The position numbers and the translations under genes were made by a program. A DNA stretch of 64,000 nucleotides from Microbacterium mangrovi (lineage in GTDB: Bacteria; Actinomycetota; Actinomycetes; Actinomycetales; Microbacteriaceae): contig NZ_JTDK01000027.1 of the NCBI RefSeq assembly GCF_000802305.1, positions 16,209 to 80,208 of the forward strand, in the 5' to 3' direction. Shown piece after piece: positions 62,486-64,000 of the stretch. The stretch's first letter is position 1. Each line of letters starts with the position of its first letter. The notes below the pieces were generated by a model. The model did no database searches. It saw only the letters and a program-made list of their open reading frames with translations, and was not told where the DNA came from.

Positions 62486-62886
62486 GCACAGTAGCCGACA
62501 AGCTCGCGAAGAAGTCCGGTCGCAAGACCAGCGCCAAGCAGGTGCGCCTGCGACTCGTCTACATCGACTTCTGGTCGGCGGTGAAGCTGTCGTTCCTGGC
62601 GGCCGTGGCGATCGCCGTCGTGACGCTGGTCGCGTTCTTCCTCATCTACGGCGTGATCTCGGCGACGGGCCTCATCGGCAAGATGGACTCGCTGTTCAAG
62701 AGCTTCACCGACGGCGCCGCGAGCCTGTCGCAGTTCTTCGGTCTTCCGCAGGTGATGGCCGTGGGGTCCATCATCGCGATCCTGAACCTGGTCGTCGTCA
62801 CCGTCATGGGTGCCGTCGTCGCGGGTATCTACAACCTCGCGGTGAAGATCACCGGCGGACTCCTGGTAGGGTTCACCTCCAACTGA
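62482..62886 (+). CDS. DUF3566 membrane protein
   Basis: A 134-residue protein with a basic N terminus (KLAKKSGRKTSAKQVRLRLV) and two transmembrane segments, matching DUF3566, which follows gyrA in actinobacteria (Rv0007 in M. tuberculosis occupies the same place). Function is not established. ATGA overlap with gyrA. A terminator follows. Confidence 0.92.
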
Positions 62887-62900
62887 GCAGTTCCAGCAAG

Positions 62901-62936
62901 AAGCGGGCGGGGCGTTTGCCCCGCCCGCTTTCTTTG
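62901..62936 (+). terminator. Intrinsic terminator after DUF3566
   Basis: A 13-bp perfect stem (AAGCGGGCGGGGC / GCCCCGCCCGCTT) with a GTTT loop, followed by TCTTT. It ends the gyrB-gyrA-DUF3566 unit and serves the convergent VIT gene poorly, having few T residues on that side. Confidence 0.88.
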
Positions 62937-62943
62937 TGCCCGG

Positions 62944-63669
62944 TCAGGCGATGCCGGAGGTGCCGAGCAGGGCGCCGATCACGAAGGTGGCGACCAGGGC
63001 GATCGCGCCGCCGATCACGAGCCGCAGGGCGGCGCGCGTCTTGGGTGCTCCGCCGAGCTGCGCGGCCACCGTGCCGGTGATCGCGAGGGCGACCAGCACC
63101 GCGGCGAAGGTCACCGGGATGCGTGCGCCCGGCGGCGGCAGCAGGATCGCGAGCATCGGCAGGATGCCGCCGATCGTGAACGCGATCGCCGACGACAGGG
63201 CCGCGTGCCACGGATTGACGAGGTCGTTCTGGTTGATGCCCAGTTCCACCTCGAGGTGGGCGGCCAGGGCGTCATGGGCGGTGAGCTCGACCGCGACCTG
63301 GTGCGCGGTCGCCTCCGTCAGGCCGCGGGCGCGGTACAGGGAGGTGAGCTCTGCGAGCTCCTCGTCGGGCATGGTCTCCAGTTCCCGGCGCTCCTTCTCG
63401 ATGAGCGCCCGCTCGCTGTCGCGCTGGCTCGAGACCGACACGTACTCGCCGAGCGCCATCGAGACGGCGCCGCCGACGAGACCGGCCGCGCCGGCCGTGA
63501 AGATGGCGCCCGTCGAGGACGAGGATGCCGCGGCGACACCGACCACGATCGCCGCGACCGAGACGATGCCGTCGTTCGCCCCGAGCACGCCGGCGCGCAG
63601 CCAATTGAGCTTCTGACGCACGTTGTTGGCGTGCGGTTCGTCCCTGTGCAGGGCGTCTTCGGTGGTCAT
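62944..63669 (-). CDS. VIT1/CCC1-family transporter
   Basis: A 241-residue membrane protein of the vacuolar iron transporter family: LNWLRAGVLGANDGIVSVAA, GGAVSMALGEYVSVSSQRDSE and helices at the C terminus (IAFTIGGILPMLAILL). In the family this moves Fe2+ or Mn2+. The middle soluble part with acidic helices (ERRELETMPDEELAELTSLY) fits metal binding. Start ATG 63669. Confidence 0.92.
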   Translation of the reverse strand: MTTEDALHRDEPHANNVRQKLNWLRAGVLGANDGIVSVAAIVVGVAAASSSSTGAIFTAGAAGLVGGAVSMALGEYVSVSSQRDSERALIEKERRELETMPDEELAELTSLYRARGLTEATAHQVAVELTAHDALAAHLEVELGINQNDLVNPWHAALSSAIAFTIGGILPMLAILLPPPGARIPVTFAAVLVALAITGTVAAQLGGAPKTRAALRLVIGGAIALVATFVIGALLGTSGIA

Positions 63670-63735
63670 GTGCTCAGTCAACAACGCCGGTCCCGACCCG
63701 GCAAGCAAGGGAAGGCTGTCCAGCCCTCGCTCGAT

Positions 63736-63764
63736 TTCTGTATTGCCACGGATTCCGGTAGAGT
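63736..63764 (+). promoter_or_regulatory. Candidate promoter of the tRNA genes
   Basis: TTCTGT (63736-63741), 17-bp spacer, TAGAGT (63759-63764), 31 bp before tRNA-Ile. The -35 match is weak. Confidence 0.4.
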
Positions 63765-63795
63765 CTTGCAGGTTGACATCGCACCGCGATGGCAC

Positions 63796-63869
63796 GGGGC
63801 TATAGCTCAGGCGGTTAGAGCGCTTCACTGATAATGAAGAGGTCCCAGGTTCAAGTCCTGGTAGCCCCA
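63796..63869 (+). tRNA. tRNA-Ile (GAT)
   Basis: 74 nt. Acceptor stem GGGGCTA/TAGCCCC with discriminator A, anticodon stem CTTCA/TGAAG, anticodon GAT, T-loop TTCAAGT. No CCA is encoded. Paired with tRNA-Ala as usual after gyrA in actinobacteria. Confidence 0.98.
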
Positions 63870-63890
63870 CTCCTCATCCCGAGGTCACTC

Positions 63891-63963
63891 GGGGCCTTAG
63901 CTCAGTTGGTAGAGCGCCTGCTTTGCAAGCAGGATGTCAGGAGTTCGAATCTCCTAGGCTCCA
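63891..63963 (+). tRNA. tRNA-Ala (TGC)
   Basis: 73 nt. Acceptor stem GGGGCCT/AGGCTCC (one G-U pair), discriminator A, anticodon stem CCTGC/GCAGG, anticodon TGC, T-loop TTCGAAT. It lies 21 bp after tRNA-Ile. Confidence 0.98.
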
Positions 63964-64000
63964 CAGTGTGATGAGTCGAGACATAGGTCTCTGATGAGTC

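Overview
The window is about 70% GC chromosomal DNA from an actinobacterium, most likely a member of the Microbacteriaceae close to Microbacterium. This rests on gene order (rpmH-dnaA-dnaN-recF-dciA-gyrB-gyrA-DUF3566, then tRNA-Ile and tRNA-Ala), a bL34 and ParB of actinobacterial type, many GTG starts with GTGA/ATGA overlaps, and dispersed palindromes that translate as PVEG/LSKG peptides. It covers the replication-origin and centromere region.

Left arm (1-39.9 kb): the ssb-rpsF end of the rpsF-ssb-rpsR operon; a TMEM175-like channel; a two-gene cell-envelope pair; a dipeptide/oligopeptide ABC importer (binding protein, two permeases, fused double ATPase); kynureninase and a Zn-alcohol dehydrogenase; a decayed TNT-type toxin beside its probable immunity gene; a DrrAB-like ABC exporter in one operon with a NarL-type two-component system; an acetaldehyde dehydrogenase with DUF779 and GAF-regulator partners; an HxlR regulator divergent from an azoreductase; an SDR and a Dps gene. 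A sialic-acid-type glycan cluster follows (GT2, polysialyltransferase-like, NeuA-phosphatase fusion, NeuB, DUF6716-like). Then come the CCA-adding enzyme, a methyltransferase, DUF6049-murJ and trxB-trxA, the last preceded by a near-perfect SigR-type promoter.

Centromere region (39.9-49.4 kb): parB and parA, then roughly 6.8 kb with almost no credible genes. Instead it holds 18 parS-like palindromes (GTTTCACGTGAAAC and one-base variants) in 6.6 kb. Inside the array are a 1-kb alternating REP-like repeat array and one IS256-family insertion. The first parS forms the first codons of parA. In the last units the DNA between parS sites is visibly duplicated with a period near 220 bp. A small SAM-methyltransferase gene sits between the array and rsmG.

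oriC and right arm (49.4-64 kb): rsmG-khpB-yidC-yidD-rnpA-rpmH run leftward; dnaA, dnaN, recF, dciA, gyrB, gyrA and DUF3566 run rightward. DnaA boxes cluster upstream of dnaA and in the dnaA-dnaN spacer. A VIT-family transporter and two tRNA genes close the window.

The most unusual signal is the dense, gene-poor parS array next to parAB, with duplicated units and its internal repeat array.
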